Of a stretch of 64,000 bases of DNA, positions 34,679 through 43,859 are shown piece after piece. Source of the stretch: CBDCVD01 sp965224015 (GTDB lineage: Bacteria; Pseudomonadota; Alphaproteobacteria; Rhizobiales; CBDCVD01); assembly GCA_965224015.1 (NCBI GenBank), contig OZ245032.1:310001-374000 (forward strand), given 5' to 3'. The stretch's first letter is position 1. Every line of letters begins with the position of its first letter. Both the position numbers and the translations under genes were made by a program. The notes beneath the pieces were generated by a model. The model was not told the DNA's origin. It made no database searches and was given only the letters and a program-made list of their open reading frames with translations.

Positions 34679-36460
34679 ATGGATCTGAAAATACTGACCT
34701 ACCTCGTTGTCGGTGCTTCGTTTGCGCTTTACATTGGCATTGCGTTTTGGGCTCGGGCTTCCTCGACAGGTGAATTTTACGCCGCCGGGCGTGGCATTCA
34801 TCCGGTTGCCAACGGCATGGCCACCGCGGCCGACTGGATGTCGGCGGCCTCATTTATTTCCATGGCCGGCCTGATCGCCTTTGACGGTTACGACGCGTCG
34901 GTATTTTTGATGGGCTGGACCGGCGGTTATGTGCTGCTGGCGATGCTGCTGGCGCCATATTTGCGCAAGTTCGGCAAATATACCGTGCCGGAATTCATCG
35001 GCGACCGGTTCTACTCGAATACCGCCCGCATTGTCGCCGTAATCTGCCTGATCGTCGCCTCGATTACGTATGTTATCGGTCAGATGAAAGGTGTCGGCGT
35101 GGCGTTTTCGCGCTTTCTCGAAGTCCGTGCCGAGGTTGGTCTGCTGATCGGTACGGGGATTGTGTTCCTTTACGCGGTGCTGGGAGGTATGAAGGGCATC
35201 ACCTATACCCAGATCGCCCAGTATTGCGTGTTGATCCTCGCCTATACCATCCCGGCGATCTTTATCTCCTTGAGCCTGACCGGTATTCCGTTGCCGCAGA
35301 TCGGTCTGTTTGCCGATCACGTGGCCTCCGGCACGCCTTTGCTGGCAAAGCTGGATCAGGTGGTTGCCGATCTGGGCTTTCGCCAGTACACCGAACAAAA
35401 CGACAATCCTTTTGCAGTGCTGAACATGGTGCTTTATACATTGTCGCTAATGATCGGCACGGCTGGTCTGCCGCACGTGATCATCCGCTTCTTTACCGTT
35501 CCAAAGGTGGCGGATGCGCGCTGGTCAGCGGGTTGGGCTCTGGTGTTTATCGCCATTTTGTACACCACCGCCCCCGGTGTTGGCGCCATGGCGCGGCTTA
35601 ACCTGATCGACACCATCTGGCCAAGCGGCCCACAGGCGGAGGCCATGGTCTATGACGAGCGGCCACAATGGTTCAAGTCGTGGGAGACCACAGACCTGTT
35701 GGAATTTGAGGACAAAAATGGTGATGGGCGCGTGCAATACTACAACGAAGCCAACGAGACATTTGCCGACTCCGCACAGGCCGCGGGCTGGCAGGGTAAC
35801 GAGCTCAAAGTTGATCTTGACATCATGGTGCTGGCCAATCCGGAGATTGCCAATCTGCCCAATTGGGTGATTGCCCTTGTGGCCGCGGGTGGTCTGGCGG
35901 CGGCCTTGTCGACCGCGGCGGGTCTGTTGATGGCGATCTCCTCGGCGGTCTCCCATGATCTGTTGAAGAGCACGTTCCGGCCAGATTTGAGCGAGCGGCA
36001 AGAGCTTTTGGCGGCGCGCATTTCCATGGCCGTGGCGATCGTGATCGCAGCGTTTCTGGGGCTTAATCCGCCTGGATTTGCGGCAGAGGTGGTGGCCTTG
36101 GCCTTTGGCCTTGCGGCCTCGTCCATCTTCCCCGCCCTGATGATGGGTATCTTCTCCAAACGGATAAACTCCAAGGGCGCGATCGCGGGCATGTTGGCGG
36201 GATTGATATCAACCCTGCTGTACATCTTCGCCTACAAGGGGTGGTTCTTTATTCCTGAGACCAATATGCTGCCTAACAATGCAGACAATTGGTTGCTTGG
36301 AATCTCCCCTGAAGCCTTTGGCGCTGTCGGTGCCATGATCAACTTTGCGATAGCCTATATGGTCTCCAACGCCAGTGAGGACATCCCGCAGGATATCAAG
36401 GACCTGGTTGAAAGTGTTCGGGTGCCCAGAGGTGCCGGGGCTGCAACAGCTGATCACTGA
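34679..36460 (+). CDS. Sodium/solute symporter, VC_2705/ActP-like
   Basis: A 593-residue member of the sodium/solute symporter family with about 13 membrane segments. FYAAGRGIHPVANGMATAAD, ADWMSAASFISMAG and GGLAAALSTAAGLLMAISSA are conserved blocks. Between helices lies a soluble insert of about 65 residues containing DKNGDGRVQYYN, which fits an EF-hand calcium loop; such an insert is a feature of this subfamily. Position after acs and DUF4212 points to acetate or another short organic acid as substrate. Confidence 0.9.
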   Translation: MDLKILTYLVVGASFALYIGIAFWARASSTGEFYAAGRGIHPVANGMATAADWMSAASFISMAGLIAFDGYDASVFLMGWTGGYVLLAMLLAPYLRKFGKYTVPEFIGDRFYSNTARIVAVICLIVASITYVIGQMKGVGVAFSRFLEVRAEVGLLIGTGIVFLYAVLGGMKGITYTQIAQYCVLILAYTIPAIFISLSLTGIPLPQIGLFADHVASGTPLLAKLDQVVADLGFRQYTEQNDNPFAVLNMVLYTLSLMIGTAGLPHVIIRFFTVPKVADARWSAGWALVFIAILYTTAPGVGAMARLNLIDTIWPSGPQAEAMVYDERPQWFKSWETTDLLEFEDKNGDGRVQYYNEANETFADSAQAAGWQGNELKVDLDIMVLANPEIANLPNWVIALVAAGGLAAALSTAAGLLMAISSAVSHDLLKSTFRPDLSERQELLAARISMAVAIVIAAFLGLNPPGFAAEVVALAFGLAASSIFPALMMGIFSKRINSKGAIAGMLAGLISTLLYIFAYKGWFFIPETNMLPNNADNWLLGISPEAFGAVGAMINFAIAYMVSNASEDIPQDIKDLVESVRVPRGAGAATADH

Positions 36461-36473
36461 CCTCTCCAAGCGA

Positions 36474-36511
36474 CTCTGTGCTCGGGACTTTTCATAGTCC
36501 CGGGCGCAGAG
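36474..36511 (+). promoter_or_regulatory. Intercistronic hairpin
   Basis: Arms 36474-36489 and 36496-36511 pair over 16 bases with two G-U-compatible mismatches (core CTCGGGACT/AGTCCCGGG) around TTTCAT. No T-tract follows. It probably protects or attenuates transcript between the symporter and the downstream regulatory genes, and it argues against a start codon before 36538 for the next gene. Confidence 0.6.
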
Positions 36512-36537
36512 CCCATCGATTGCGGGACACACCGGGC

Positions 36538-38367
36538 ATGGCCAACGTCAAAAAAATTCGCCGTTTTTTGACTGCCCGTGCGCCGTTTGATCTTCTTTCC
36601 GCCTCCCAACTGGATACCCTGCTGGACGCGCTGGAGCCGCAAAAGTATCGGCAGCAAGAGCGCATCATCAAAGCCGGGGAGGCCATTGCGGGCCTCTATA
36701 TCGTTGCCTCGGGGGTTGTAAAAACCTGCACGGTTGACGGCACGCGAATATCGTTGCACCACCGCGGCGATATGTTTCCCGGGTTGAGCGTGCTGGATGC
36801 GCGGGTGGCCTCTCATGATGCGATCTGCGTCGAGGCGGCCACGCTTTATGTGTTGGCCCTTGAGCCGTTTTTTACCCTTGTTGAAGCGGTCGATGACTTT
36901 CGCGCCTTCTTTGATCGCCGCGCGACACGCAAATCCCCTTCGGTACCGGTCAGTGATGATATGGTCACCATGTCGGTGGTTGATCTGATGACAAGAAATC
37001 CGGTCGCCGTCGCGCCGGATATGCGCGTCAAAGAGGCGGCGCAGTGTATGCATAACAAGAGTATTTCCAGTGTCCTCGTTTGCGACCAAAGCAAGCTGGT
37101 GGGCATTTTGACAACCGCCGACCTCACCCGGCTTTTGGCCAAGGGACAAACAGGAGACAATCTCGTTCAGGAGGCCATGACCTCTGCGCCGCACACTCTT
37201 GGGGGCAAGGCGCGCGGAATGGATGCATTTCTGCTCATGCTGGACAAGGATCTGGGGCATTTGCCTATTGTGGAGAACGGGCAAGCGATTGGCATTGTGA
37301 CCCGCTCCAGTCTTCTGCGCCAGCGCCAGGCGTCGCCGCTTTTCCTGATCAACGAGATCGCCCGCGGCACAACAACACAGGGCCTCGCCCAGATCGTGGA
37401 GCGGACCCCGCAATTGTTGTCGCGCCTTGTGGGCTCAAGCGCCGAGCCCCATGTTATCGCGCGCCTGATTACCGATGTGACCGACGCCTTAACCCGGCGC
37501 CTGATTGCACTGGCTGAAGCGACACTCGGGCCCGCGCCTGTTGCCTATGCGTGGCTGGCCTGTGGCTCGCAAGGGCGGCAAGAACAAACAGGGGTATCAG
37601 ACCAGGACAATTGCCTGCTCTTGCACGATGATGCAACCGCGGAACACGACGCCTATTTCTCTCGCCTGGCGCGTTTCGTTTGTGACGGGTTGAATGCTTG
37701 CGGGTTCTACTATTGTCCCGGCGACATGATGGCCATTGTGGACAAGTGGCGTCAACCTTTGCGGGTTTGGCGCGACTATTTTTCGCGCTGGATCCATACG
37801 CCGGATCCCATGGCGCAGATGCTGGCCTCGGTGATGTTCGATCTGCGCCCCATTGCCGGGGATGTTTCGTTGTTTGCGGGGTTGCATGAGGAAACCCTGG
37901 CCGCTGCGCAGAAAAACAGCATCTTCATTGCCCATATGGTGGCCAATTCGCTTAAACATCACCCGCCGCTGGGACTGTTTCGGGGCTTTGCCCTTATTCG
38001 CTCAGGGGAACACAAGAACACCGTTGACCTGAAACTAAACGGGGTGATCCCGGTAACGGATTTGAGTCGGCTTTATGCGCTTATGGGCAAATTGACCCCC
38101 GTCAATACCCGTGAGCGACTTGTGGCGGCACGGGACAAGGGGGTGATCAGCGGAGCCGGGGCTCACGATCTGATTGATGCCTATGATTTTATCGCGGAAA
38201 CACGTTTGCGCCACCAGGCACGGCAAATTCGTGCCGCCACGGCCCCCGACAACTTCATGGCGCCTGCCACATTATCAGAACTGGAGCGCAACCATCTTCG
38301 CGACGCGTTTGCCGTCGTTAAGACCATGCAGTCCGCCGCCGCCCAGGGGCGTGGTGTGCTGATTTAA
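36538..38367 (+). CDS. Cyclic-nucleotide/CBS/DUF294 nucleotidyltransferase-like protein
   Basis: A 609-residue protein from ATG 36538 (MANVKKIRRFL). Residues about 15-120 form a cNMP-binding-like domain (IIKAGEAIAGLYIVASGVVK). About 150-265 form two CBS domains (VVDLMTRNPVAVAPDMRVKE, GHLPIVENGQAIGIVTRSSL). Then comes the DUF294 nucleotidyltransferase-like core with GSQGRQEQTGVSDQDNCLL, and the C-terminal DUF294 domain. This architecture is regularly coupled to acetate-type symporters and is thought to regulate them or the pathway. The nucleotide and target are unknown. Confidence 0.9.
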   Translation: MANVKKIRRFLTARAPFDLLSASQLDTLLDALEPQKYRQQERIIKAGEAIAGLYIVASGVVKTCTVDGTRISLHHRGDMFPGLSVLDARVASHDAICVEAATLYVLALEPFFTLVEAVDDFRAFFDRRATRKSPSVPVSDDMVTMSVVDLMTRNPVAVAPDMRVKEAAQCMHNKSISSVLVCDQSKLVGILTTADLTRLLAKGQTGDNLVQEAMTSAPHTLGGKARGMDAFLLMLDKDLGHLPIVENGQAIGIVTRSSLLRQRQASPLFLINEIARGTTTQGLAQIVERTPQLLSRLVGSSAEPHVIARLITDVTDALTRRLIALAEATLGPAPVAYAWLACGSQGRQEQTGVSDQDNCLLLHDDATAEHDAYFSRLARFVCDGLNACGFYYCPGDMMAIVDKWRQPLRVWRDYFSRWIHTPDPMAQMLASVMFDLRPIAGDVSLFAGLHEETLAAAQKNSIFIAHMVANSLKHHPPLGLFRGFALIRSGEHKNTVDLKLNGVIPVTDLSRLYALMGKLTPVNTRERLVAARDKGVISGAGAHDLIDAYDFIAETRLRHQARQIRAATAPDNFMAPATLSELERNHLRDAFAVVKTMQSAAAQGRGVLI

Positions 38368-38380
38368 GGAGCGTTCGTTT

Positions 38381-38926
38381 GTGCTGTTCGTATTAATCGC
38401 GACTTTTGTTGCAGGTATTGGGGCCGCCGGTGTTGTTTATGCCTTTGGCCGGCTCACAGGACGCAAGGTGCCCCGTTACGCCATGCCCGTCGCAGCCGGG
38501 ATCACCATGTTCGCGTTTATGCTCTGGAACGATTACGGCTGGTACGCGCGCGCCACCGCAGGCCTGCCGGATCATGTCCGTGTCGCGCAACACTTTACCT
38601 ATAAAAGTGTTTTCCAGCCATGGACTCTGTTTGCGCCGCGCGCTGATCGCTATGTGGCCGTTGATATGTCGACAACCTGGCGCAACAAGAATGTTCCCGA
38701 TATTATGTTTGTCGATGTTTTGTTTGTAGAACGCTATCAAACGCCCAAACGTGTTTTATATGCCTTCGACTGCGCCAATTCGCGATGGGCCCTTGTTGCC
38801 TCGACAAACCCGTTTGCCAGTGACGGCGACCTATCCAGCATAAACTGGCAACCCGTAACCGTGCAGGGCCCTCTTATTCAGGCCGCCTGCCGGTCTGATA
38901 GCAAGATTAAGGACAGGAAAGGGTGA
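38381..38926 (+). CDS. Membrane protein of the acetate module, unknown function
   Basis: A 181-residue protein starting at GTG 38381 with AAGGAG upstream. Two N-terminal hydrophobic segments (about 1-23 and 33-52) are followed by a soluble domain with QPWTLFAPRADRYVAVDMST and a Cys pair (FDCANSRW, QAACRSD). No family is recognised. It starts 13 bp after the DUF294 gene, and its stop overlaps the response-regulator start by four bases, so it is part of the same operon. Confidence 0.7.
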   Translation: MLFVLIATFVAGIGAAGVVYAFGRLTGRKVPRYAMPVAAGITMFAFMLWNDYGWYARATAGLPDHVRVAQHFTYKSVFQPWTLFAPRADRYVAVDMSTTWRNKNVPDIMFVDVLFVERYQTPKRVLYAFDCANSRWALVASTNPFASDGDLSSINWQPVTVQGPLIQAACRSDSKIKDRKG

Positions 38927-39327
38927 ACTCCATATTGATTGCCGAGGGCGAAAGGAATGTCGCCTTTGCCCTTAAAGTGCTTATGCAACGAGAAGGCTAC
39001 GCTGCCAAGGTTGCCCACGATGGTACGGCTGTTATGGCCGCTTTACGCCTAGAGCCTGTGGACCTGCTGGTGCTTGATCTGGCTCTGGATGGGTGCAGTG
39101 GCTATGAGGTCTGTCGGCGCGTTCGTGAGGATCCCGAACTCGCCCCTATCAAAATTATCGCGATCAGTGCCCGCACCGGCGCGACCTGCGAAAAGGGATT
39201 GGCCCTTGGCGCTGATGCCTGCCTTGTCAAACCGTTTTCCAGTGCCCAACTCGGCGCCATTGCCGGTCATCTCCTGGCGCGCCCATCAAAGGAGCTATCA
39301 AAGGAGCGGTCGAAGAGCCATGCATGA
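38923..39327 (+). CDS. Single-domain response regulator
   Basis: A 134-residue receiver domain without output domain. The phospho-acceptor is D52 (LLVLDLALDG), the conserved Lys lies in CLVKPFSS, and ISARTG holds the signalling Ser/Thr position. The first acidic pocket is IAEGER rather than the usual D-D. GTG 38923 is coupled to the preceding stop (GTGA). The next gene overlaps by eight bases and encodes a PAS-bearing membrane protein, its likely partner. Confidence 0.85.
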   Translation: MNSILIAEGERNVAFALKVLMQREGYAAKVAHDGTAVMAALRLEPVDLLVLDLALDGCSGYEVCRRVREDPELAPIKIIAISARTGATCEKGLALGADACLVKPFSSAQLGAIAGHLLARPSKELSKERSKSHA

Positions 39328-41428
39328 GCGGTGGAGTCTGCGGTTTCGCGTGTTCCTGTTTTTCCTGCTGATCATACTGGGCTCGGGCGCGATCATTACC
39401 GTATTCTTGTGGGCCGCGAGCCTGCGTATGGGACCGGTTTCGCAAGCGCATTTGGTCTTTGTAGGGGTGATGACCACCCTGGCCATCGCTCTGCTTTGTC
39501 TTTATGTTTGGCACCTTTTTGACAAAAATGTCGCGTGCGCAATTGAGCATCTGATTGGAGAACTCGACACCCGCACCCATGCGCCAAAGGTCGACAACGT
39601 CTTCGACACCACGCCGGCGCTTTATCTTGGTGGTCTGGGGGGTGCCATGACCCGCATTGCCGAGGCGTTGCATGAGGCGCACAAAGATACGGAAGCCAAG
39701 GTGCAGACGGCGCTCGCCAACAGCGAAAGACAAAAAGCGCAACTTGAGACGGTTTTACATGATCTGCACGCGGGCATCGTGATCTGTGCTTTTGACTATC
39801 GTGTGCTGCTTTACAATCGGGTGGCGGCGCGGCTGTTGCAGGCGACTGGAAATATTGGCTTGGGGCGCTCTCTTTTTGACGCCGTGTCCGAACACGCCAT
39901 CCGCCACGCTGTTGAGCGTCTGCGCAATCGCGTTGCCGAGGGGCGGCGCGCGCATAACGGAGGCGGCGTCGACTTTGTGTGCGCGACGCGGCCTGGCGCG
40001 GACAAGCTGCCGAAACTGCTGCAAGGGCACATCGCCCTCATAGACACGGACCCCTGTGATGAAGCCGGGGGCTTTGTGATCACCTTTCGTGACGCGACCG
40101 AGAAAATGACCGACAGGGCGGCGCGCGATCAACTCGTGTCACAGTCGGTTGAGGCCTTGCGCCGCGCGGCCATGGGCATACAGGTGGCGACGGAAATCCT
40201 TGCCGATGATCAGCTTATCCTCGACTACGGCGATGTGTGCCAGACGATCCTGAGCAAAGAAAACGATCACCTGAACAGGGCCATTACCGATCTGGACAAC
40301 CATCATCAGGCCTTGCGCGCCAGTGGCTGGCCCATGGGAGACGTCTATTCATCGGCGTTGTTCAGCTATGTTGTGGCGCGGATCGGGGGAACGTGCACCA
40401 TCAAGGGTAAACCGGTTCGCCTTTGCTGCGACAGTTTTACTGTTGCGGAGCTGCTGCGCCACTTGGCGGATCGGATTATGGTCGCAAACGCGCGGGGCTC
40501 TCTTGAATTGCATGCCGCGCGGTCAACCAGCCATGTGCACCTTGATCTGCGCTGGCGCGGCAAGGGGGCGACATTGAGTGACATTGAGCGCTGGCTAGAC
40601 GAGCCTTTGGTGCAGGCGTTTGCATCCCTGACGGGGCGCGAGGTTCTTGAGCGGCATCGGGGCGTGGTGTGGCCGATAGACGGTGACACTACGGGATTGC
40701 GTCTGGTACTCAACGCAGTCGATGAGGCGACCGGCAAAGTGCTGAGCGTGCCGGAGCGCCCGGTGTTCTATGACTTTTCCCTGCCGCAAACCGGACCTGA
40801 AACCAAAAACGACCAACGGTTGTTAAAAAGCCTGACTTACGTCGTGTTTGATACTGAAACAACAGGACTTTTCCCCCGCGATGGGGACAGGATCGTGCAG
40901 ATTGCCGGGGTTCGGATCGTCAATGGCCGCCTGATAAAGGGCGAGGTGTTCGATACCCTCGTAAACCCGGAACGCAGAATTCCTCAGGCGGCGACCCGTA
41001 TCCATGGCATTGACGACACCGCTGTCATGGATGCGCCGACCATCAAAAGCGTTTTGCCGCGCTTTCATGCGTTCATCGACGACGCGGTCCTTGTTGCTCA
41101 TAACGCAGCTTTCGACATTGCGTTCCTGCACCAGGCGGCGACCCCGGAACATCCCCTGCCAGCCTATCCGGTTCTCGACACGGTGCTGCTGTCCGCTTAT
41201 CTTTTTGGCCAGGGAACACGTTTGACACTTGATGCTCTTGCGCAACGCTTTGGCATTTCCATCAAGGCGCTTGATCGTCACTCTGCCTTGGGGGATTCGA
41301 TGGCTACCGCGCAAGTCTTTTTACATCTTCTGGACATGCTTGATGGGCGCGGGGTAACCCGCCTTGATCAGGCGCAGGTGGTATCCAACAAGATGCGCGC
41401 CATTCGCAAAAAGCAGGCGCGTTACTGA
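39320..41428 (+). CDS. Membrane PAS-sensor fused to DnaQ-like 3'-5' exonuclease
   Basis: A 702-residue protein from ATG 39320; the frame upstream overlaps the response regulator and is not used. Two membrane helices (about 9-30 and 42-62) are followed by a coiled coil, a PAS domain (about 140-265) and a region resembling a degenerate histidine-kinase dimerisation/ATPase part without a clear H-box. From about 500 on lies a DEDDh exonuclease: FDTETTGLFPRDGDRIVQIA, HNAAFDIAFL and HSALGDSMATAQVFL. Such fusions recur beside DUF294 and symporter genes. Its nucleic-acid substrate and signal are unknown. Confidence 0.88.
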   Translation: MHERWSLRFRVFLFFLLIILGSGAIITVFLWAASLRMGPVSQAHLVFVGVMTTLAIALLCLYVWHLFDKNVACAIEHLIGELDTRTHAPKVDNVFDTTPALYLGGLGGAMTRIAEALHEAHKDTEAKVQTALANSERQKAQLETVLHDLHAGIVICAFDYRVLLYNRVAARLLQATGNIGLGRSLFDAVSEHAIRHAVERLRNRVAEGRRAHNGGGVDFVCATRPGADKLPKLLQGHIALIDTDPCDEAGGFVITFRDATEKMTDRAARDQLVSQSVEALRRAAMGIQVATEILADDQLILDYGDVCQTILSKENDHLNRAITDLDNHHQALRASGWPMGDVYSSALFSYVVARIGGTCTIKGKPVRLCCDSFTVAELLRHLADRIMVANARGSLELHAARSTSHVHLDLRWRGKGATLSDIERWLDEPLVQAFASLTGREVLERHRGVVWPIDGDTTGLRLVLNAVDEATGKVLSVPERPVFYDFSLPQTGPETKNDQRLLKSLTYVVFDTETTGLFPRDGDRIVQIAGVRIVNGRLIKGEVFDTLVNPERRIPQAATRIHGIDDTAVMDAPTIKSVLPRFHAFIDDAVLVAHNAAFDIAFLHQAATPEHPLPAYPVLDTVLLSAYLFGQGTRLTLDALAQRFGISIKALDRHSALGDSMATAQVFLHLLDMLDGRGVTRLDQAQVVSNKMRAIRKKQARY

Positions 41429-41512
41429 TAACGAACGTGCCGCCATTCCGGACTGATCAAGTCGCAAATAGGCGTTTCCAGACAGGACAGGCGGCAGCCC
41501 CACCATCAAAAG

Positions 41513-41535
41513 ACCGCTTGACATTGAGCGGTTTT
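41513..41535 (+). terminator. Weak terminator after the acetate module
   Basis: ACCGCT (41513-41518) pairs with AGCGGT (41527-41532), then TTT. The stem is short, but the position between two operons fits termination. Confidence 0.45.
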
Positions 41536-41630
41536 CCGCTCACATTTAATTTAATTTAGTTTGTGAAATAATACCAGCGCGATGGGGCGCCCTATAGCAA
41601 AATGCGTTACCATCAGGGAGGAGTGCATAT

Positions 41631-42881
41631 ATGAAAACGGTGAGAACGGTGAAAACGGCTCTGGCGGCTGCGACCGCTCTGGCAACTATCAATGTGGCCA
41701 CGGCGGCTGAATTGGAGGTTACCCATTGGTGGACCTCCGGTGGCGAAGCCGCTGCGGTGAAGGTCATGGCGGATGCGTTTAACGCGGCGGGCCATACGTG
41801 GATTGACGGTGCAATCGCCGGTGGGGGCAACGCGCGGCCGATTATTATTAGCCGTATCTCCGGTGGTGACCCTATGGGGGCGACGCAGTTGAACACCGGG
41901 CGCGACGCGGAAGATCTGGTCAAAGCCGGCTTGATGACCGATTTGACCGATCTTGCCGAAGCGCAAGGGTGGGCCAACATTATTCGCCCCTCCAAATTGC
42001 TGGATGCCTGCAAATACGAAGGCCGCATCTACTGCGTTCCGGTCAATATTCATTCGTTCCAGTGGATGTGGTTGAACCGCGATGTGTTTGTGTCTAACAA
42101 CCTGCCTGTTCCGACAAACTGGAACGAGTATATAAGCCAGGCCGGGGCGCTGCGCGACAAGGGCATTATTCCGCTGGCGGTAGGTGGCGAGCCCTGGCAA
42201 CTCACGGGGATGGCGGATGTGTTTATGGTGGCGCTCGGCGGCACTGATCTTTACAAGAAGATCAAAGTTGAGAAGGATCCCAAGGTGGCTGGGGGGCCGG
42301 AAATGCGCAAAGTATTTGATGCCATTATTGCGGCGCGCAGCATGGTCGATGATGGATTTGTCGGTCGCGCCTGGAACGACGCCACCAATATGGTGATCAC
42401 CGGAAAAGCAGGCGCGCAAATCATGGGCGACTGGGCGCAAGGAGAGTTTGCGGTTGCCGGACAAACCGCAGGCCAGGAATACGATTGTTTACCAGGCCTT
42501 GGCATTCATCCGGTGCTGGATACCGGGGGCGATGCGTTTTATTTCCCCAAGCTTGCAAACGCAAACGAGGAAACCCGGCAGGCGCAGTTGGAACTGGCTT
42601 CGCTTTTGGTATCAAAGCAGGTCCAGGTGGACTTTAACCTGAAAAAAGGCTCTCTGCCCATTCGCGGCGATGTCGACCTGGCGGCGGCTAATGCCTGCAT
42701 GAAGAAGGGTATCGTGATCCTTGAGAACCCTGAAAACATTCTTCCCTCAAGCGAGCAGAGCTTCTCGTCCGATACACAAGGGCAACTGGAAGACCTGTGG
42801 GTCGAACTGTTCAATGATCCGGATATGGATGCTGCAGAGGCGCAGGAGCGCTTTGTCGACATTATCGCCAACGCTGACTAA
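41631..42881 (+). CDS. Sugar ABC importer, substrate-binding protein
   Basis: A 416-residue periplasmic binding protein with signal peptide (about 1-26, ending ATAAELEV) and family-1 solute-binding features: LEVTHWWTSGGEAAAVKVMA, IHSFQWMWLNRDVF and MGDWAQGEFA. It resembles glucose/mannose-type binding proteins; the actual sugar is not provable. GGGAGGAG lies ahead of ATG 41631. It heads a six-gene operon with two permeases, an ATPase and two catabolic genes. Confidence 0.9.
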   Translation: MKTVRTVKTALAAATALATINVATAAELEVTHWWTSGGEAAAVKVMADAFNAAGHTWIDGAIAGGGNARPIIISRISGGDPMGATQLNTGRDAEDLVKAGLMTDLTDLAEAQGWANIIRPSKLLDACKYEGRIYCVPVNIHSFQWMWLNRDVFVSNNLPVPTNWNEYISQAGALRDKGIIPLAVGGEPWQLTGMADVFMVALGGTDLYKKIKVEKDPKVAGGPEMRKVFDAIIAARSMVDDGFVGRAWNDATNMVITGKAGAQIMGDWAQGEFAVAGQTAGQEYDCLPGLGIHPVLDTGGDAFYFPKLANANEETRQAQLELASLLVSKQVQVDFNLKKGSLPIRGDVDLAAANACMKKGIVILENPENILPSSEQSFSSDTQGQLEDLWVELFNDPDMDAAEAQERFVDIIANAD

Positions 42882-42962
42882 TATTATATACAACCATGCC
42901 GGTCCGGTGGCGATGTCTCAAGTCTCGCTTCAACCGGATCGGCGAGTTCCTGAAAGTATGGC

Positions 42963-43859
42963 ATGTCGGCAACCGGACGCCCAAACCCCTATACGCGGAA
43001 CCTGAACGCCAAGATCGCGGCCATGCCGATGATCCTGACGGCGCTGGTCGTTTTCGTCGGCTGTTCCCTATGGACCATCATCTACTCATTCAGCGCCTCC
43101 AGGGCTCTGCCGATCAATGAGTTTGTAGGCTTTGCCCAATACGAAAGACTGTTCAGAACCTCCCGGTGGGAAAAGTCGGTTGAAAATATCCTGATTTACG
43201 GCGTTTTTTCGCTCGCCTTTTCCTTTATCGTCGGTTTTGTGCTCGCGGCGCTGATTGACCAGAAAGTCCGTTTCGAGAACACGTTCCGCACCATCTTTCT
43301 TTATCCCTTTGCCTTGTCGTTCATTGTCACCGGCGTTGTCTGGCAGTGGATTCTCAATCCAGGCCTCGGGCTGCAGGAGACAATACGCTCCCTGGGCTTT
43401 GAGACCTTCACCTTTGATCTTATCTCAAACCGCAACACGGTGATCTTTGCCCTTTTGATTGCCGGCATTTGGCAGGGAACCGGATTTGTCATGGTGCTTA
43501 TGCTGGCAGGCTTGCGCGGGATCGACGACGATATCTGGAAAGCCGCCCGGGTCGATGGAATCCCAAAATGGAAAACCTACGTGCTGGTGGTCATTCCCAT
43601 GATGCGCGGCGTGATGATCACGTCGCTGGTTATTGTCGCCGCAGGTATCGTTAAGCTCTATGACCTTGTTGTCGCAATGACGAACGGCGGCCCTGGGATT
43701 GCGTCGGAAGTTCCGGCAAAATATGTTTACGATTTCATGTTTGCACGGGCCAATGTTGGCCAGGCGCTGGCCGCCTCGACGGTCATGTTGACGACGGTGC
43801 TGATTATCCTGATCCCGTGGATCTATCTTGAATATGGCAACAGGGGCCGCAAGTCATGA
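42963..43859 (+). CDS. Sugar ABC importer, permease 1 (MalF-type)
   Basis: A 298-residue inner-membrane permease with six predicted helices. The EAA loop region is KAARVDGIPKWKTYVLVVIP. The start may also be ATG 43023 (MPMILTALVVF), as no strong ribosome site precedes 42963. Its stop overlaps the next gene's start by four bases (43856-43859), ensuring balanced subunit synthesis. Confidence 0.9.
   Translation: MSATGRPNPYTRNLNAKIAAMPMILTALVVFVGCSLWTIIYSFSASRALPINEFVGFAQYERLFRTSRWEKSVENILIYGVFSLAFSFIVGFVLAALIDQKVRFENTFRTIFLYPFALSFIVTGVVWQWILNPGLGLQETIRSLGFETFTFDLISNRNTVIFALLIAGIWQGTGFVMVLMLAGLRGIDDDIWKAARVDGIPKWKTYVLVVIPMMRGVMITSLVIVAAGIVKLYDLVVAMTNGGPGIASEVPAKYVYDFMFARANVGQALAASTVMLTTVLIILIPWIYLEYGNRGRKS

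Noticed and set aside
39074..39319. N-terminal extension of the PAS/exonuclease frame
   Set aside because: It overlaps the response-regulator gene out of frame; ATG 39320 precedes a proper membrane-anchor N-terminus.
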